From JADJLQ01 sp964396995 (GTDB taxonomy: Bacteria; Bacteroidota; Bacteroidia; Chitinophagales; Saprospiraceae), in contig CAYNIG010000082.1 of NCBI GenBank assembly GCA_964396995.1, positions 1 to 17,146 of the forward strand: a DNA stretch of 17,146 bases. Direction: 5' to 3'. Position numbers and translations under genes: made by a program. This document shows positions 1-8,579 of the stretch, one piece after another. Each line of letters begins with the position of its first letter. Positions within the stretch are counted from its first letter, which is position 1. The notes beneath the pieces were generated by a model. That model had not been told where the DNA came from and ran no database searches. It saw only the letters and a program-made list of their open reading frames with translations.

Positions 1-2
1 CT

Positions 3-1877
3 GCCTTTGCAGATTTGGATAACGATGGAGACATAGAAATCATTACCAATAATATAAATCAGCCTGCTTCTATATATAAAAACAATTCTGTGGAATCAGG
101 TAAAAAGCCATTATTAGAGGTAACATTGGATGGACTGCACAGTAATAAAAGCGGCAGAGGCACCAAACTAATTGCCTTTAAAGGCCACACTAAATTTTAT
201 ATGGAAAATTATCCTGAAAGGGGTTTTTTATCTACGATGGCGGGTGGGATTTATATTGGTAATCAGGAGGGAACAGGACTGGATTCCATTTTAGTTATAT
301 GGCCGGATGGAAAACAACAAATGGAAAGGGCATTCACCATAAACAAAAATAAAATTCATATTATCAAATCGGAAAAGAATGGTAAACAGGTTAATGCAAC
401 TTTTCTCCCTGACAGCCAAAATTCTTTATTTAAGTTTAACCTGTTGGATTCGTCACTTCACCATACAGAAAATCCTTTTTCTGAATTTGACAGAGAAGCT
501 TTAATGCCGTATATGACTACTACGGAAGGTCCCGCTCTGGCAGTGACCGACTTAAACAAGGATGGTATTCTTGATTTATTTTTAGGCGGCAGCCGATATC
601 ATCCGGGCCGATTGTTCATTTCTAATAAAGGAAGTTGGACCGTATCGGACCAACCAGATATTAAAAGAGACAGTATGTATGAAGATGTGGTAGCCATTTT
701 TGCTGATATGAATAATGATAAATTCCAGGACCTGGTAGTGGGTTCGGGAGGGAATGAATTTTATACCAAATCTGAATATAATCTTCCCAGAGTATATTTT
801 AATGATGGAAAAAATAATTTTAAACGCTCCCAAAATGCGTTCAATATACAGGATCAGATTACGGCATCCGGGATATTGAGCTTTGATTTCAATCACGATT
901 CTCTGGTAGATTTGCTGGTTACTGCCCGCTCTATTCCCTGGGCATACGGAGAATGTCCATCTTCAAAGGTATTTATCAATATGGGTGATGGCCGATTTGA
1001 AAATGCTACTTTAGAATATACAAATACTGAAAAATGGGGAATGATTAAGGATGTGAAAGCCGGAGATTATGATGAAGATGGTGATGTGGATTTTATTTTG
1101 GCAGCTGATTGGGAAGCGTTAAAGGTCCTTGAAAATCATAATGGAAAGTTTTTATTAAAAAATTTACCCATTCCCTCCGGTTTATGGAATAGTATAGAAT
1201 TATCAGATTTGGACAAGGATGGCGATCTGGACATCGTGGCCGGAAACCTCGGATTGAACAGTAAATTTAAAGCCTCTGAAAAAAAGCCATTGAGAATGTA
1301 TTATTCAGATTTTGATAAGAATGAAAAAAATGAACAGGCAATTACCTATTATACATGGGACCAGAAAGAGGTGCCTTTTGCTACCATCAAGGAATTGCAT
1401 AAACAAATGCCACCATTTAAGCGAAAATTTCAATTTGCTGGCCAATTTTCGGAATTGAATGCCAACCAGGTTTTTGGAAATCTGGCATCCGTTAAGGTTA
1501 AATATGAGGTTAAAGAACTCGCCTCCTGCATTTTTGAGAACTCCGGAAAAGGTAAATACATCGTACATAAATTGCCCCTTTGGGCTCAGCTCAGTGCTAT
1601 AAAAGACTTGTTATTGACTGACTTGGATTATGATGGGGATGTCGATATATTGCCGGTATCCAATTATTATGACCTCAATACGCAGATCGGAAGATTGGAT
1701 GCTGACCCGGGAATAATATTGATCAATGAAGGAAGGTTAAATTTTTCTACGATTACATTGGACCATCCGCATCTGAAAAATCAATCGCGCAGGATCAAAC
1801 GCCTTGGAAATACAATCGTAGTGGCTAAAAACAATGATCAGACGATACTCTTTTCAATTGATTTCTTACCAAATTGA
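3..1877 (+). CDS. VCBS/FG-GAP repeat protein with ASPIC/UnbV domain (5'-truncated)
   Basis: This is the C-terminal part of a large secreted beta-propeller-type protein of the CRTAC1/ASPIC-UnbV kind. The reading frame is open to the window edge, so the true start lies upstream; the TTG at base 15 falls inside a repeat (AFADLDNDGD) and is not a start. Counting residues from base 15, about 40-105 match ASPIC/UnbV (a GRGTK segment, GFLSTMAGG, then VIWPDGK). A second set of VCBS repeats follows, with Ca-binding-type loops at about 179 (DLNKDGILD), 231 (DMNNDKFQD), 291, 351 (DYDEDGDVD), 398 (DLDKDGDLD) and 536 (DLDYDGDVD). In Bacteroidota such proteins are usually about 1,100 residues and extracellular or surface-exposed, with unproven roles in adhesion or polymer use. 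No type IX secretion C-terminal domain is obvious. The family call is firm; the function is unknown. Confidence 0.9.
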   Translation, partial: AFADLDNDGDIEIITNNINQPASIYKNNSVESGKKPLLEVTLDGLHSNKSGRGTKLIAFKGHTKFYMENYPERGFLSTMAGGIYIGNQEGTGLDSILVIWPDGKQQMERAFTINKNKIHIIKSEKNGKQVNATFLPDSQNSLFKFNLLDSSLHHTENPFSEFDREALMPYMTTTEGPALAVTDLNKDGILDLFLGGSRYHPGRLFISNKGSWTVSDQPDIKRDSMYEDVVAIFADMNNDKFQDLVVGSGGNEFYTKSEYNLPRVYFNDGKNNFKRSQNAFNIQDQITASGILSFDFNHDSLVDLLVTARSIPWAYGECPSSKVFINMGDGRFENATLEYTNTEKWGMIKDVKAGDYDEDGDVDFILAADWEALKVLENHNGKFLLKNLPIPSGLWNSIELSDLDKDGDLDIVAGNLGLNSKFKASEKKPLRMYYSDFDKNEKNEQAITYYTWDQKEVPFATIKELHKQMPPFKRKFQFAGQFSELNANQVFGNLASVKVKYEVKELASCIFENSGKGKYIVHKLPLWAQLSAIKDLLLTDLDYDGDVDILPVSNYYDLNTQIGRLDADPGIILINEGRLNFSTITLDHPHLKNQSRRIKRLGNTIVVAKNNDQTILFSIDFLPN

Positions 1878-2005
1878 ATTAACGGAAAAACGGGTTTCAA
1901 AAAATAATTAAAATATTTATTAACAGCAATCGATTGCGGTATGGTTTTCGAAAATAATTTATTATGCTGGTAGAGCTATATCAGTAGAAAAAATAGGTGA
2001 TTTAT

Positions 2006-2013
2006 TATTTTTG
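2006..2013 (+). promoter_or_regulatory. Candidate Bacteroidota -7 promoter element
   Basis: TATTTTTG matches the Bacteroidota TAnnTTTG -7 consensus. I see no good -33 TTTG at the expected 19-21 base spacing. A transcript from here would run through the terminator at 2052-2086 before reaching the DapA-like gene, so the element is either a chance match in AT-rich DNA or part of an attenuated leader. Confidence 0.25.
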
Positions 2014-2051
2014 TGATAAGAAATCTAAGTTTCCTAATCATATCAAATCTG

Positions 2052-2086
2052 AGAGGCTGTCTCACAATGGTGAGGCAGCCTTTTTT
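2052..2086 (+). terminator. Rho-independent terminator
   Basis: A 12-base stem (AGGCTGTCTCAC pairing with GTGAGGCAGCCT, one G-U wobble) closes a 4-base AATG loop and runs directly into six T residues. There is no matching A-run on the 5' side, so it works on the plus strand. It lies about 175 bases after the VCBS stop codon and 118 bases before the DapA-like start, and most simply ends transcription of the VCBS gene. Confidence 0.85.
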
Positions 2087-2204
2087 GCTGATTTGAAGAC
2101 CGCATTTAACCGTTTGCCTTGGTCTTAATTATGGATTTCCTTTTTTCTTTTCTAGCTTTCTGATAAAAGTTTCTCATTTTTGCAAGGAAAGCAAAAAAAG
2201 AAAA

Positions 2205-3119
2205 ATGGTAAAAGTAAATTGGAAAGGAGTATATCCTGCATTGACCACTAAATTTAAAGACGACGATTCCCTTGACCTGGAGCAATTCAAAAAGCACCTC
2301 GAATTTCAAATCCAGTCAGGGATAGATGGAGCTATCATAGGAGGTAGTTTGGGTGAAGCAAGCACGATAAAGCAAAATGAAATCATAGAATTATTAGTCG
2401 CAGCTAAAGAGGTTGCAGGGGACAGAATTCCTATTTTAATCAATATTGCCGAGTCAAATACAAAGGATGCTTTACAAGCTGTTCAAAATGCAGAAGCCAA
2501 TGGTGCAGATGGTCTCATGCTGTTACCGCCTATGAGGTATAAAGCCGACGATCATGAAACGGTTTTTTATTTTCAGGAATTGGCTGATACCACCGGATTA
2601 CCGATTATGATTTACAATAATCCGTATGACTATAAAATCAATGTATCGATTGATATGTTTGAGTCTCTTACCCTCAGTCCGAATATTCGGGCTGTAAAGG
2701 AAAGCAGCAGGGATATTACCAACATTACAAGAATGAAAAATGCCTTTGGAGATCGTTTTAATATACTGGGTGGAGTAGATACGTTAGCATTAGAAAGTCT
2801 TTGCGCCGGGGCAGATGGTTGGGTTGCCGGATTGGTGAATGCCTTCCCTGAAGAAACCGTTGCCATATATAAACTCGTAAAACAAGGCAGAGTAGAAGAT
2901 GCACTCAGCATTTACCGATGGTTTATGCCATTGCTTGAGCTCGATATTCACTCTAAACTGGTGCAATATATAAAATTAGCTGAGGCGGCTGCAGGTGTAG
3001 GCACGGAAAATGTACGTGAACCCAGGTTACCCATCACAGGCCAGGAAAGAATCCAAATTTTAAAAATAATAAATGAAGCATTGGATAAAAGACCGAATTT
3101 GAAAATTTTCAATATCTGA
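2205..3119 (+). CDS. Dihydrodipicolinate synthase (DapA/NAL) superfamily lyase or deaminase
   Basis: A 304-residue class I aldolase-type TIM barrel, the usual family length. The sequence shows a GSLGE version of the GTTGE carboxylate-binding motif (residues 47-51), the proton-relay Tyr137 in IMIYNNP, and the Schiff-base Lys165 in AVKESS. It is probably not the lysine-pathway DapA: the next gene, 36 bases downstream, encodes an aldehyde dehydrogenase resembling alpha-ketoglutaric semialdehyde dehydrogenase. In other bacteria this pairing marks delta1-pyrroline-4-hydroxy-2-carboxylate deaminase (hydroxyproline breakdown) or 2-keto-3-deoxy-pentonate dehydratase (pentose oxidation). Both produce the semialdehyde. 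No hydroxyproline epimerase, oxidase or sugar dehydratase lies in the window to decide between them. The start is ATG 2205, preceded by an A-rich stretch (AAGGAAAGC) rather than a clear ribosome site. It is the first gene of a probable four-gene operon. Confidence 0.88.
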   Translation: MVKVNWKGVYPALTTKFKDDDSLDLEQFKKHLEFQIQSGIDGAIIGGSLGEASTIKQNEIIELLVAAKEVAGDRIPILINIAESNTKDALQAVQNAEANGADGLMLLPPMRYKADDHETVFYFQELADTTGLPIMIYNNPYDYKINVSIDMFESLTLSPNIRAVKESSRDITNITRMKNAFGDRFNILGGVDTLALESLCAGADGWVAGLVNAFPEETVAIYKLVKQGRVEDALSIYRWFMPLLELDIHSKLVQYIKLAEAAAGVGTENVREPRLPITGQERIQILKIINEALDKRPNLKIFNI

Positions 3120-3155
3120 TTCCGATCCAATTTCTTCCAAAAAGAGATAAAATTT

Positions 3156-4661
3156 ATGATTACCGGAAATATAATTGGGTTCGAAATAACCGATACCAAT
3201 CAATATATGCAGGGTGTAAATCCCGCAACAGGAGAATATCTTCCTGGCAAATTTTCATTAGCTGATGATGCCGTTATCAGTACCGCATTGGATAAAGCAA
3301 AATTGGCCTTCGGTATCTATAGAAAATGGAGCTCTGGTCAACGGGCGGAACTAATTGAAACAATAGCAGAAGAAATAATGGCTTTAGGTGATATTTTAAT
3401 AAAAAGAGCCAATGAAGAGACAGGATTGCCTGAAGCCCGGATCCTCGGTGAACGAACCCGAACAGTGAATCAACTCAAATTATTCTCACAGATGTTGCGT
3501 GATGGAAAATGGGCAATGCCGGTCATAGATGTTGCTTTACCGGACAGGCAACCTTTACCAAGACCTGACCTTCGTAAAATGTTTAAGCCGATCGGTCCTG
3601 TACTGGTATTCAGTGCCAGCAATTTTCCATTAGCCTTTTCTACTGCGGGAGGGGATACAGCCAGTGCATTGGCAGCGGGTTGCCCTGTAATAGTAAAAGC
3701 ACATTCAGCACATCCCGGCACGAATGCTTTAGTGGGAGAGGCCATATTAAATGCCTGCAAAAAATGCAATGCTCCTGACGGGCTTTTCTCTACTGTTTAT
3801 GGATCGGGATCGGATATGGGACAAAAGATGGTGGCTGACTCCAGAGTAAAAGGAGTAGGGTTTACCGGATCATTGCATGCGGGTCGGGCAATCATGGACA
3901 CTGCTGCCAGAAGACCTGAACCAATACCTGTGCATTGCGAAATGGGAAGTTTAAACCCCGTCTTCATATTGTCATCTGCATTGGCACATAATATTGAAAA
4001 AATAGCTGAGGCATTTGCAGGATCTATTAGCCTTGGGGTGGGCCAATTTTGTACCAAGCCGGGACTTTTGTTTGTAGAAGACAGTCCTTCATTTCAATCT
4101 TTCTATGACTTATTAGAATCAAAGCTGGCGAAAATAGCCAGCGCCCCTATGCTCAATGCAAGAATAAAAAGTGCTTTTCTCAATTCGGTGAAGGATTTGC
4201 ATGGCATGATGCAGGTATCAGACTTTAATAATGGTGAAACCCATAAGGTGAGTCCTGCTTTAGCGTTGGTTGATGCAGCTACCTTTTTAACGAATAAAAA
4301 AATGCATGAAGAAGTGTTTGGTCCATTCGCCATGATTATTAAATGCAAAGATCTGAATGACATGGTTGCTGCTTTACCCGTTCTCTCAGGACAATTGACG
4401 ATTACAATCTGGAGTGATCCGTCCGATACCCGGAATCCAGACCTTATTGATGAAGCGGAAAACTATGCCGGCAGATTAGTATGGAACGGAGTCTCCACGG
4501 GTGTGGAAGTAGCTGCCGCAATGGTACACGGTGGCCCTTATCCGGCAACCTCCAACCCCCATTTTACTGCAGTAGGAAATGCTGCCATCTATCGCTGGCT
4601 TCGCCCGGTTTGTTATCAAAATTTTCCAATTCAATTATTACCTATTGAATTAAAGAATTAA
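3156..4661 (+). CDS. Aldehyde dehydrogenase (NADP+), probable alpha-ketoglutaric semialdehyde dehydrogenase
   Basis: A 501-residue member of the aldehyde dehydrogenase superfamily, close in style to the NADP-dependent 2,5-dioxovalerate (alpha-ketoglutaric semialdehyde) dehydrogenases. Key residues are in place: Asn156 in SASNFP, Lys181 for cofactor binding, the FTGS turn at about 236-239, the general base Glu262 in HCEMGS and the nucleophile Cys299 in GQFCTKPG. It would oxidise the semialdehyde made by the preceding DapA-like enzyme to 2-oxoglutarate, feeding the TCA cycle; it is cytoplasmic. It lies 36 bases after that gene and only 5 bases before the metallo-hydrolase gene, which supports one transcript. 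The family is certain; substrate specificity is inferred from family resemblance and neighbourhood. Confidence 0.9.
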   Translation: MITGNIIGFEITDTNQYMQGVNPATGEYLPGKFSLADDAVISTALDKAKLAFGIYRKWSSGQRAELIETIAEEIMALGDILIKRANEETGLPEARILGERTRTVNQLKLFSQMLRDGKWAMPVIDVALPDRQPLPRPDLRKMFKPIGPVLVFSASNFPLAFSTAGGDTASALAAGCPVIVKAHSAHPGTNALVGEAILNACKKCNAPDGLFSTVYGSGSDMGQKMVADSRVKGVGFTGSLHAGRAIMDTAARRPEPIPVHCEMGSLNPVFILSSALAHNIEKIAEAFAGSISLGVGQFCTKPGLLFVEDSPSFQSFYDLLESKLAKIASAPMLNARIKSAFLNSVKDLHGMMQVSDFNNGETHKVSPALALVDAATFLTNKKMHEEVFGPFAMIIKCKDLNDMVAALPVLSGQLTITIWSDPSDTRNPDLIDEAENYAGRLVWNGVSTGVEVAAAMVHGGPYPATSNPHFTAVGNAAIYRWLRPVCYQNFPIQLLPIELKN

Positions 4662-4666
4662 AAATC

Positions 4667-5569
4667 ATGATTCTGAAAAAATGCCTGATTATCCAATGGA
4701 TTGCCATATGTTCCTATGCCTCTTATGCTCAGGCCAATATGGACAATGCAGTGATCAGTACCATAAAAATAAATGATCACATGCATATGTTGCAGTGGGC
4801 TGGGGCGGGCAATATGTTATTGCTTTCAGGAAAAGATGGTAATATACTTATAGATGATCAGTTCGGTCCATTAGCTGAAAAAATAAATGTTGCGATACAA
4901 GCGGTGAACAAAGGCAATGTGAAGTTTTTATTTAATACCCACTATCATGGTGATCATTCGGGTGGCAATGAAAATTTTTCGAAAATGGGTGCAACCATTT
5001 TAGCACATGATAATGTTAGAGCTCGATTAGCTGCTGACCAGCGCATCATCAACTTTGCTCAGCCTCAGAAAGCGGCCCCTGAAGCAGCCTGGCCTGTAAT
5101 TACATTTGGCAATGGCCTCAATGTTCATTTAAATGAGGAAGATGTGATTGTATTTCATGTTGATAATGCTCATACAGACGGGGATGCTTTATATTATTTC
5201 CCCAAAAGTAATGTATTGCATACCGGTGATTGTTTTATGAAGGATAGATTCCCGTTTATTGACAGGAATAGTGGTGGCTCAGTAGAAGGTTGGATAAATG
5301 GAGTATCTAGAGCCATAAATATGATAGATGATGAAACAGTCATCATTCCCGGGCATGGTGATCTCGCAAATAAATCTGATTATAAAGCTGTACGGGATGC
5401 GGTGATGACACTCCGAGATAAAATTAAATCTCAGGTAAAAGCTGGGAAAGATTTAGAGCAAATAAGAGCATTGAATATTTCTAAAGAATTTGATTCCAAT
5501 TTTGGATCTGGTTTTATTAAAAGTGATGCAATGGTAACCACTATATTCAAAGATTTAAAAGGCGAATAA
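4667..5569 (+). CDS. Exported metallo-beta-lactamase-fold hydrolase
   Basis: A 300-residue MBL-fold protein with an N-terminal signal peptide (hydrophobic stretch about 7-20, likely cleavage after YAQA). The full dinuclear zinc site is visible: the H92-x-H94-x-D96-H97 motif (HYHGDH), His169 in AHTDGD, Asp188 in HTGDC and His230 in PGHGD. The later sequence style (DGDALYYFP, NVLHTGDCF, IIPGHG) is that of the periplasmic BLA-like/glyoxalase-II-like group annotated as MBL fold metallo-hydrolase, not a proven beta-lactamase. It starts 5 bases after the aldehyde dehydrogenase stop and ends 11 bases before the thioesterase, so it is almost surely cotranscribed, although an exported hydrolase does not obviously belong in a cytoplasmic catabolic operon. 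Substrate unknown (a lactone, thioester or beta-lactam are possible). Confidence 0.9.
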   Translation: MILKKCLIIQWIAICSYASYAQANMDNAVISTIKINDHMHMLQWAGAGNMLLLSGKDGNILIDDQFGPLAEKINVAIQAVNKGNVKFLFNTHYHGDHSGGNENFSKMGATILAHDNVRARLAADQRIINFAQPQKAAPEAAWPVITFGNGLNVHLNEEDVIVFHVDNAHTDGDALYYFPKSNVLHTGDCFMKDRFPFIDRNSGGSVEGWINGVSRAINMIDDETVIIPGHGDLANKSDYKAVRDAVMTLRDKIKSQVKAGKDLEQIRALNISKEFDSNFGSGFIKSDAMVTTIFKDLKGE

Positions 5570-5580
5570 TAGAAAAGCGA

Positions 5581-6096
5581 ATGGACTTACGTTTTTTATC
5601 ATCTCTTTCATCTTATCCTGATACAATTGAGAGTCAGTTGCGTGTACGATTCCAGGATTGTGATCCGTTTTTGCATTTAAATCAAGCCAGTTATCTTAGT
5701 TATTTTGTTAACGCAAGGGAAGATCATTTACGTACCCACTATGGACTGGATATTTACCAATTTTCAAGGGAAATGGGATTGGGATGGATGGTTACCAAAA
5801 ATCAGGTGGCCTATTTGAGACAGGTGATGGTAAATGAAATAGTTACTATCGAGTCACACATTACCTCTTTTGATGAGACCAGTATCCAGGTGGAATTTAT
5901 TATGTGGGATGAAAATAAGACAAAACCCAAGGCATTACTCTGGGCTACTTATACTTATGTAAATCTAGCCGAGGGAAAACGGGCAAAACATCAGCCGGAA
6001 ATAAATGATTTTTTTACAAACATTAAATGGAATGGTCTCAGAGAAGGGACTGGCTTTGATGAACGAATCAAAGAATTGTACCAAATGGGTAAATAA
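5581..6096 (+). CDS. Hot-dog fold acyl-CoA thioesterase (4HBT-like)
   Basis: A 171-residue single-domain thioesterase of the 4-hydroxybenzoyl-CoA/YbgC type. The N-terminal motif VRFQDCDPFLHLNQASYL (residues 22-39) resembles the family signature in which an Asp (Asp26 or Asp28) precedes a conserved His/Asn-x-x-x-Tyr segment; the long helix begins at about Tyr41. No signal peptide is seen, so it should hydrolyse acyl-CoA or acyl carrier thioesters in the cytoplasm. It is the last gene of the operon, 11 bases after the MBL gene, and converges on the GNAT gene with a 27-base gap. The acyl substrate cannot be read from the sequence. Confidence 0.85.
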   Translation: MDLRFLSSLSSYPDTIESQLRVRFQDCDPFLHLNQASYLSYFVNAREDHLRTHYGLDIYQFSREMGLGWMVTKNQVAYLRQVMVNEIVTIESHITSFDETSIQVEFIMWDENKTKPKALLWATYTYVNLAEGKRAKHQPEINDFFTNIKWNGLREGTGFDERIKELYQMGK

Positions 6097-6127
6097 GTCA
6101 ACACCAATAAACTCCTTATTTTTTTAT
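6091..6127. terminator. Weak candidate terminator between convergent genes
   Basis: AAATAAG (6091-6097) and CTTATTT (6115-6121) form a 7-base AT-rich inverted repeat with a 17-base loop, followed on the plus strand by a T-rich run. It spans the gap between the convergent thioesterase and GNAT genes and could end either transcript, but the stem is weak and overlaps the thioesterase stop codon. Confidence 0.3.
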
Positions 6128-6891
6128 TTACGACCATATTCGAAGTATTCCGTCATCACCTTGAATCCCAGTCTTTTGTAAATACCATACCCGGAATCTG
6201 AAGACTGTAATACTGTTGCGCCGAGGTTTTTTGTTTTGGCGCATGCTAAGGTGTAATTTGTTAAAGCGGTTCCTATTCCTTGTTTTCGATACGATTCAAG
6301 TGTGGCGAGACCATAAATGCCCATGGTGTCAATAGTAATGCACATTTCGACTCCTGCTACAGGAGCGCCATTTTTAAAATATAATGCAAATTGTATGGGT
6401 AATTTATTTTCAAGTATCATCCCAGATATCCGGTGGTAATAAGAAATTACGTTTTCGTCTCTGGGTTTCCATTGATCCGCAATGAGCCGGGCATAGGATT
6501 GAAGATCTTCTGCGCTGGTTACCACCCGGATATCGTGCATTGAGGGATCTGTAGCAGGTCTATAGTTTGTAAGATCCAGCTTCATTCCGGGTGTTGAATC
6601 GAGGCAATTAAAATCCAGCGAGGCAAGGATTGATTTTACCTTTTCATTTAGTTGATTCTTAGCAATCCAAATGGTGTATTTACGTTTATGATCTTCATAA
6701 CGATTTACCGCGTTTTCAATTTCCCTGTCCGAGATATGGTGACCATTGAGGATATGGATAATATTAAAAGTATCGCTATCGAGCCCACTATCCACTACGG
6801 TGAGATTTGATTTTTTAATTACCACCATGCCTTTTGTACGTGAAGGGAAGGAAGAGATATGCGAGTCGAAATTTTTGAGTAAGATGTTCAT
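6124..6891 (-). CDS. GNAT family N-acetyltransferase
   Basis: A 255-residue protein whose C-terminal half (about 119-250) is a GNAT domain. The acetyl-CoA pyrophosphate-binding motif is seen as R202-K-Q-G-I-G-T-A, preceded by beta strand GIYGLAT and followed by SGYGIYKRLGF, the usual motif B with its Tyr. The N-terminal 110 residues look like a second, degenerate GNAT-like or specificity domain with no clear CoA motif. Substrate unknown (a small molecule or a protein N-terminus are possible). The start ATG at 6891 is followed by a soluble N-terminus. The gene is on the same strand as the AAA/VWA pair but 219 bases beyond it, so cotranscription is uncertain; I found no clear -7 element in that gap. 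Confidence 0.87.
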   Translation of the reverse strand: MNILLKNFDSHISSFPSRTKGMVVIKKSNLTVVDSGLDSDTFNIIHILNGHHISDREIENAVNRYEDHKRKYTIWIAKNQLNEKVKSILASLDFNCLDSTPGMKLDLTNYRPATDPSMHDIRVVTSAEDLQSYARLIADQWKPRDENVISYYHRISGMILENKLPIQFALYFKNGAPVAGVEMCITIDTMGIYGLATLESYRKQGIGTALTNYTLACAKTKNLGATVLQSSDSGYGIYKRLGFKVMTEYFEYGRK

Positions 6892-7110
6892 TTAAGTCAA
6901 AAGATTATCTGATCCTTTTTTATCATTTAATGTGAGAATTAATTCTACTTTATCATCAGGAAAGATTAAATTGAATGACTTCGGGCTTTGAACTGCTACT
7001 TACTTAAAAATTAATATTTTCCGTTTTTGATCAATGAAAAGTGTTTGTGAGGTATTTTGCTATTCTCCGTAAGGAAACAAGATATATCTGATTCAAAGTA
7101 ATTGAAATTT

Positions 7111-8565
7111 TCAATCATCCAACTCCTTATCCAAATCCCCCAGCAAATCACTAAACTCTATCCTGGTTTGATGCAATTCCTTATTGATGATATTGAAGGA
7201 GGCAAGGCCGTGCAGAACCAATTCTTTGTAGATGGGTTTTTCAGAGTCTGGTAGTTCAGCTCCTTTTGCGATTAATCTTTCAAGTCCGGATACCTGAGAT
7301 AAGGCTTGATGATATTCAGGATCGGTTGCATCTACTGACATTTTCAGCTGATGTTCACCTGCAAACCACGCCTTAATTACTCCATAAGGATCCCGGTCAT
7401 TTTTCTTTAATTTTTCAGGATGTGGAAAGTATTTAAGAAATTCGGTCTTGACTGCTTTATTTATAAGTTCAAAAGCAACTTTATAAGGCCCTTGTTGTTC
7501 TCCTTCGTATACTAATTCCACTTTGCCGGTGATGGCGGGAATCACACCTACCAAATCGGATAATCGTGCAAGACCACTGGATTCATTGTTTTTTAGCATT
7601 CTGCGTTCTACCGCACTCAGCAAATTTTCATATGCACTGATACCGAGGCGGGCTGATACACCGGAATTGGTATCGATTAATTCGCTGGTTCGGGCTTCAA
7701 ACGATATTTGTTCAAGCAGTACTTTAATGATATCGGGGACTATTATATTTTTCTGTTCTGGTTTTACTTTGGCTTCCTGTTCTGTAATTTTCCTGGCAAT
7801 ATCGATATCAAGAGGATAGTGAGTAATGATCTGGCTGTCGATGCGGTCTTTTAGTGGTGTGATGATGCTGCCCCTATTGGTATAGTCCTCAGGATTAGCT
7901 GTAAATAAAAACAGAATATCCAATGGCAACCTTACTTTGAATCCTCTGATCTGAATGTCGCCTTCCTGCAGGATATTAAAAAGGGAGACCTGAATTCTGG
8001 GTTGCAGATCAGGCAATTCATTGATTACAAATAAAGATCGGTTGGCTCGCGGTATAAGACCATAGTGCAAGACTCGTTCATCCGCATAGGGTAGTTTTAG
8101 TGTTGCCGCTTTTATAGGATCTACATCACCGATGAGATCAGCAATGCTTACATCCGGAGTAGCGAGTTTTTCTACATATCGATCATCCCGGTGTATCCAA
8201 TCTATTGGGGTATCATCACCCATGGTTTGGATAGTAGCTTTACCAAATGGTGACAGCGGATGAAAAGGATCATCATTTATTTCAGATCCCTTGATAATAG
8301 GTATGTATTCATCTAATAGTCTTACCAATAATCTTGCTATCCTGGTTTTAGCTTGTCCACGTAATCCCAAAAGGAGTATATGATGTTTAGACAGTATGGC
8401 TCTTTCCAGATCGGGAATCACCGTATCATCAAAGCCGTGAATGCCTTCGAAGATGTTTACCTTCTTTTTCAATGCGGTGATCAGATTATCCCGCATTTCA
8501 TCTTTTATTTGTTTTACTCTGTAACCCGATGATTTGAGTTGACCGAGTGTGCTTATTTCTTTCAT
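7111..8565 (-). CDS. MoxR/ChlI-type AAA+ ATPase
   Basis: A 484-residue AAA+ ATPase of the magnesium-chelatase-I/MoxR clade. Walker A is G67-L-R-G-Q-A-K73-T74, with Ala where Gly usually precedes Lys. The Walker B strand reads LFVINELPD (178-186), with Asn182 in place of the usual Asp before catalytic Glu183. A sensor-1-like Asn224 (TANPED), a probable Arg finger in PLKDR (Arg241) and a sensor-2-like SGVSAR (Arg306) follow. The inserted segment RIQVSLFNILQEGDIQIRGF (190-209) is typical of ChlI-like proteins. The C-terminal 150 residues are helical and unassigned. It lies downstream of a VWA gene on the same strand; MoxR and VWA proteins commonly act as a pair, the ATPase remodelling or loading metal or cofactor into a client held by the VWA partner. 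The client is unknown here. Confidence 0.88.
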   Translation of the reverse strand: MKEISTLGQLKSSGYRVKQIKDEMRDNLITALKKKVNIFEGIHGFDDTVIPDLERAILSKHHILLLGLRGQAKTRIARLLVRLLDEYIPIIKGSEINDDPFHPLSPFGKATIQTMGDDTPIDWIHRDDRYVEKLATPDVSIADLIGDVDPIKAATLKLPYADERVLHYGLIPRANRSLFVINELPDLQPRIQVSLFNILQEGDIQIRGFKVRLPLDILFLFTANPEDYTNRGSIITPLKDRIDSQIITHYPLDIDIARKITEQEAKVKPEQKNIIVPDIIKVLLEQISFEARTSELIDTNSGVSARLGISAYENLLSAVERRMLKNNESSGLARLSDLVGVIPAITGKVELVYEGEQQGPYKVAFELINKAVKTEFLKYFPHPEKLKKNDRDPYGVIKAWFAGEHQLKMSVDATDPEYHQALSQVSGLERLIAKGAELPDSEKPIYKELVLHGLASFNIINKELHQTRIEFSDLLGDLDKELDD

Positions 8566-8579
8566 AACTATAAATTTAC

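Larger units (their letters stand above)
1878..2204. other. Intergenic region between the VCBS gene and the DapA-like operon
   Basis: This 327-base gap has no convincing coding frame. It is very AT-rich in its first half and holds a candidate -7 element near 2006-2013 and a strong terminator hairpin at about 2052-2086. Between the terminator and the next start codon I see only an A/T-rich stretch with a near-match to the -7 element (CATTTTTG at 2175-2182). Confidence 0.6.

Noticed and set aside
582..896. Minus-strand open frame inside the VCBS gene
   Set aside because: It lies wholly opposite a clear repeat-protein frame, shows no domain or motif, and has no upstream signals.
3470..4363. Several minus-strand open frames opposite the aldehyde dehydrogenase gene
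   Set aside because: The sense frame has all catalytic residues of its family; the antisense frames show low-complexity, motif-free translations.
6892..7110. 219-base gap between GNAT and AAA genes searched for promoter or small gene
   Set aside because: No -7 match on the minus strand and no convincing short frame or hairpin; nothing supportable.
7101..7115. ATTGAAA-T-TTTCAAT inverted repeat at the AAA gene stop as a terminator
   Set aside because: The single-base centre and AT-only stem give a poor hairpin, it overlaps the stop codon, and no T-run follows on the minus strand.
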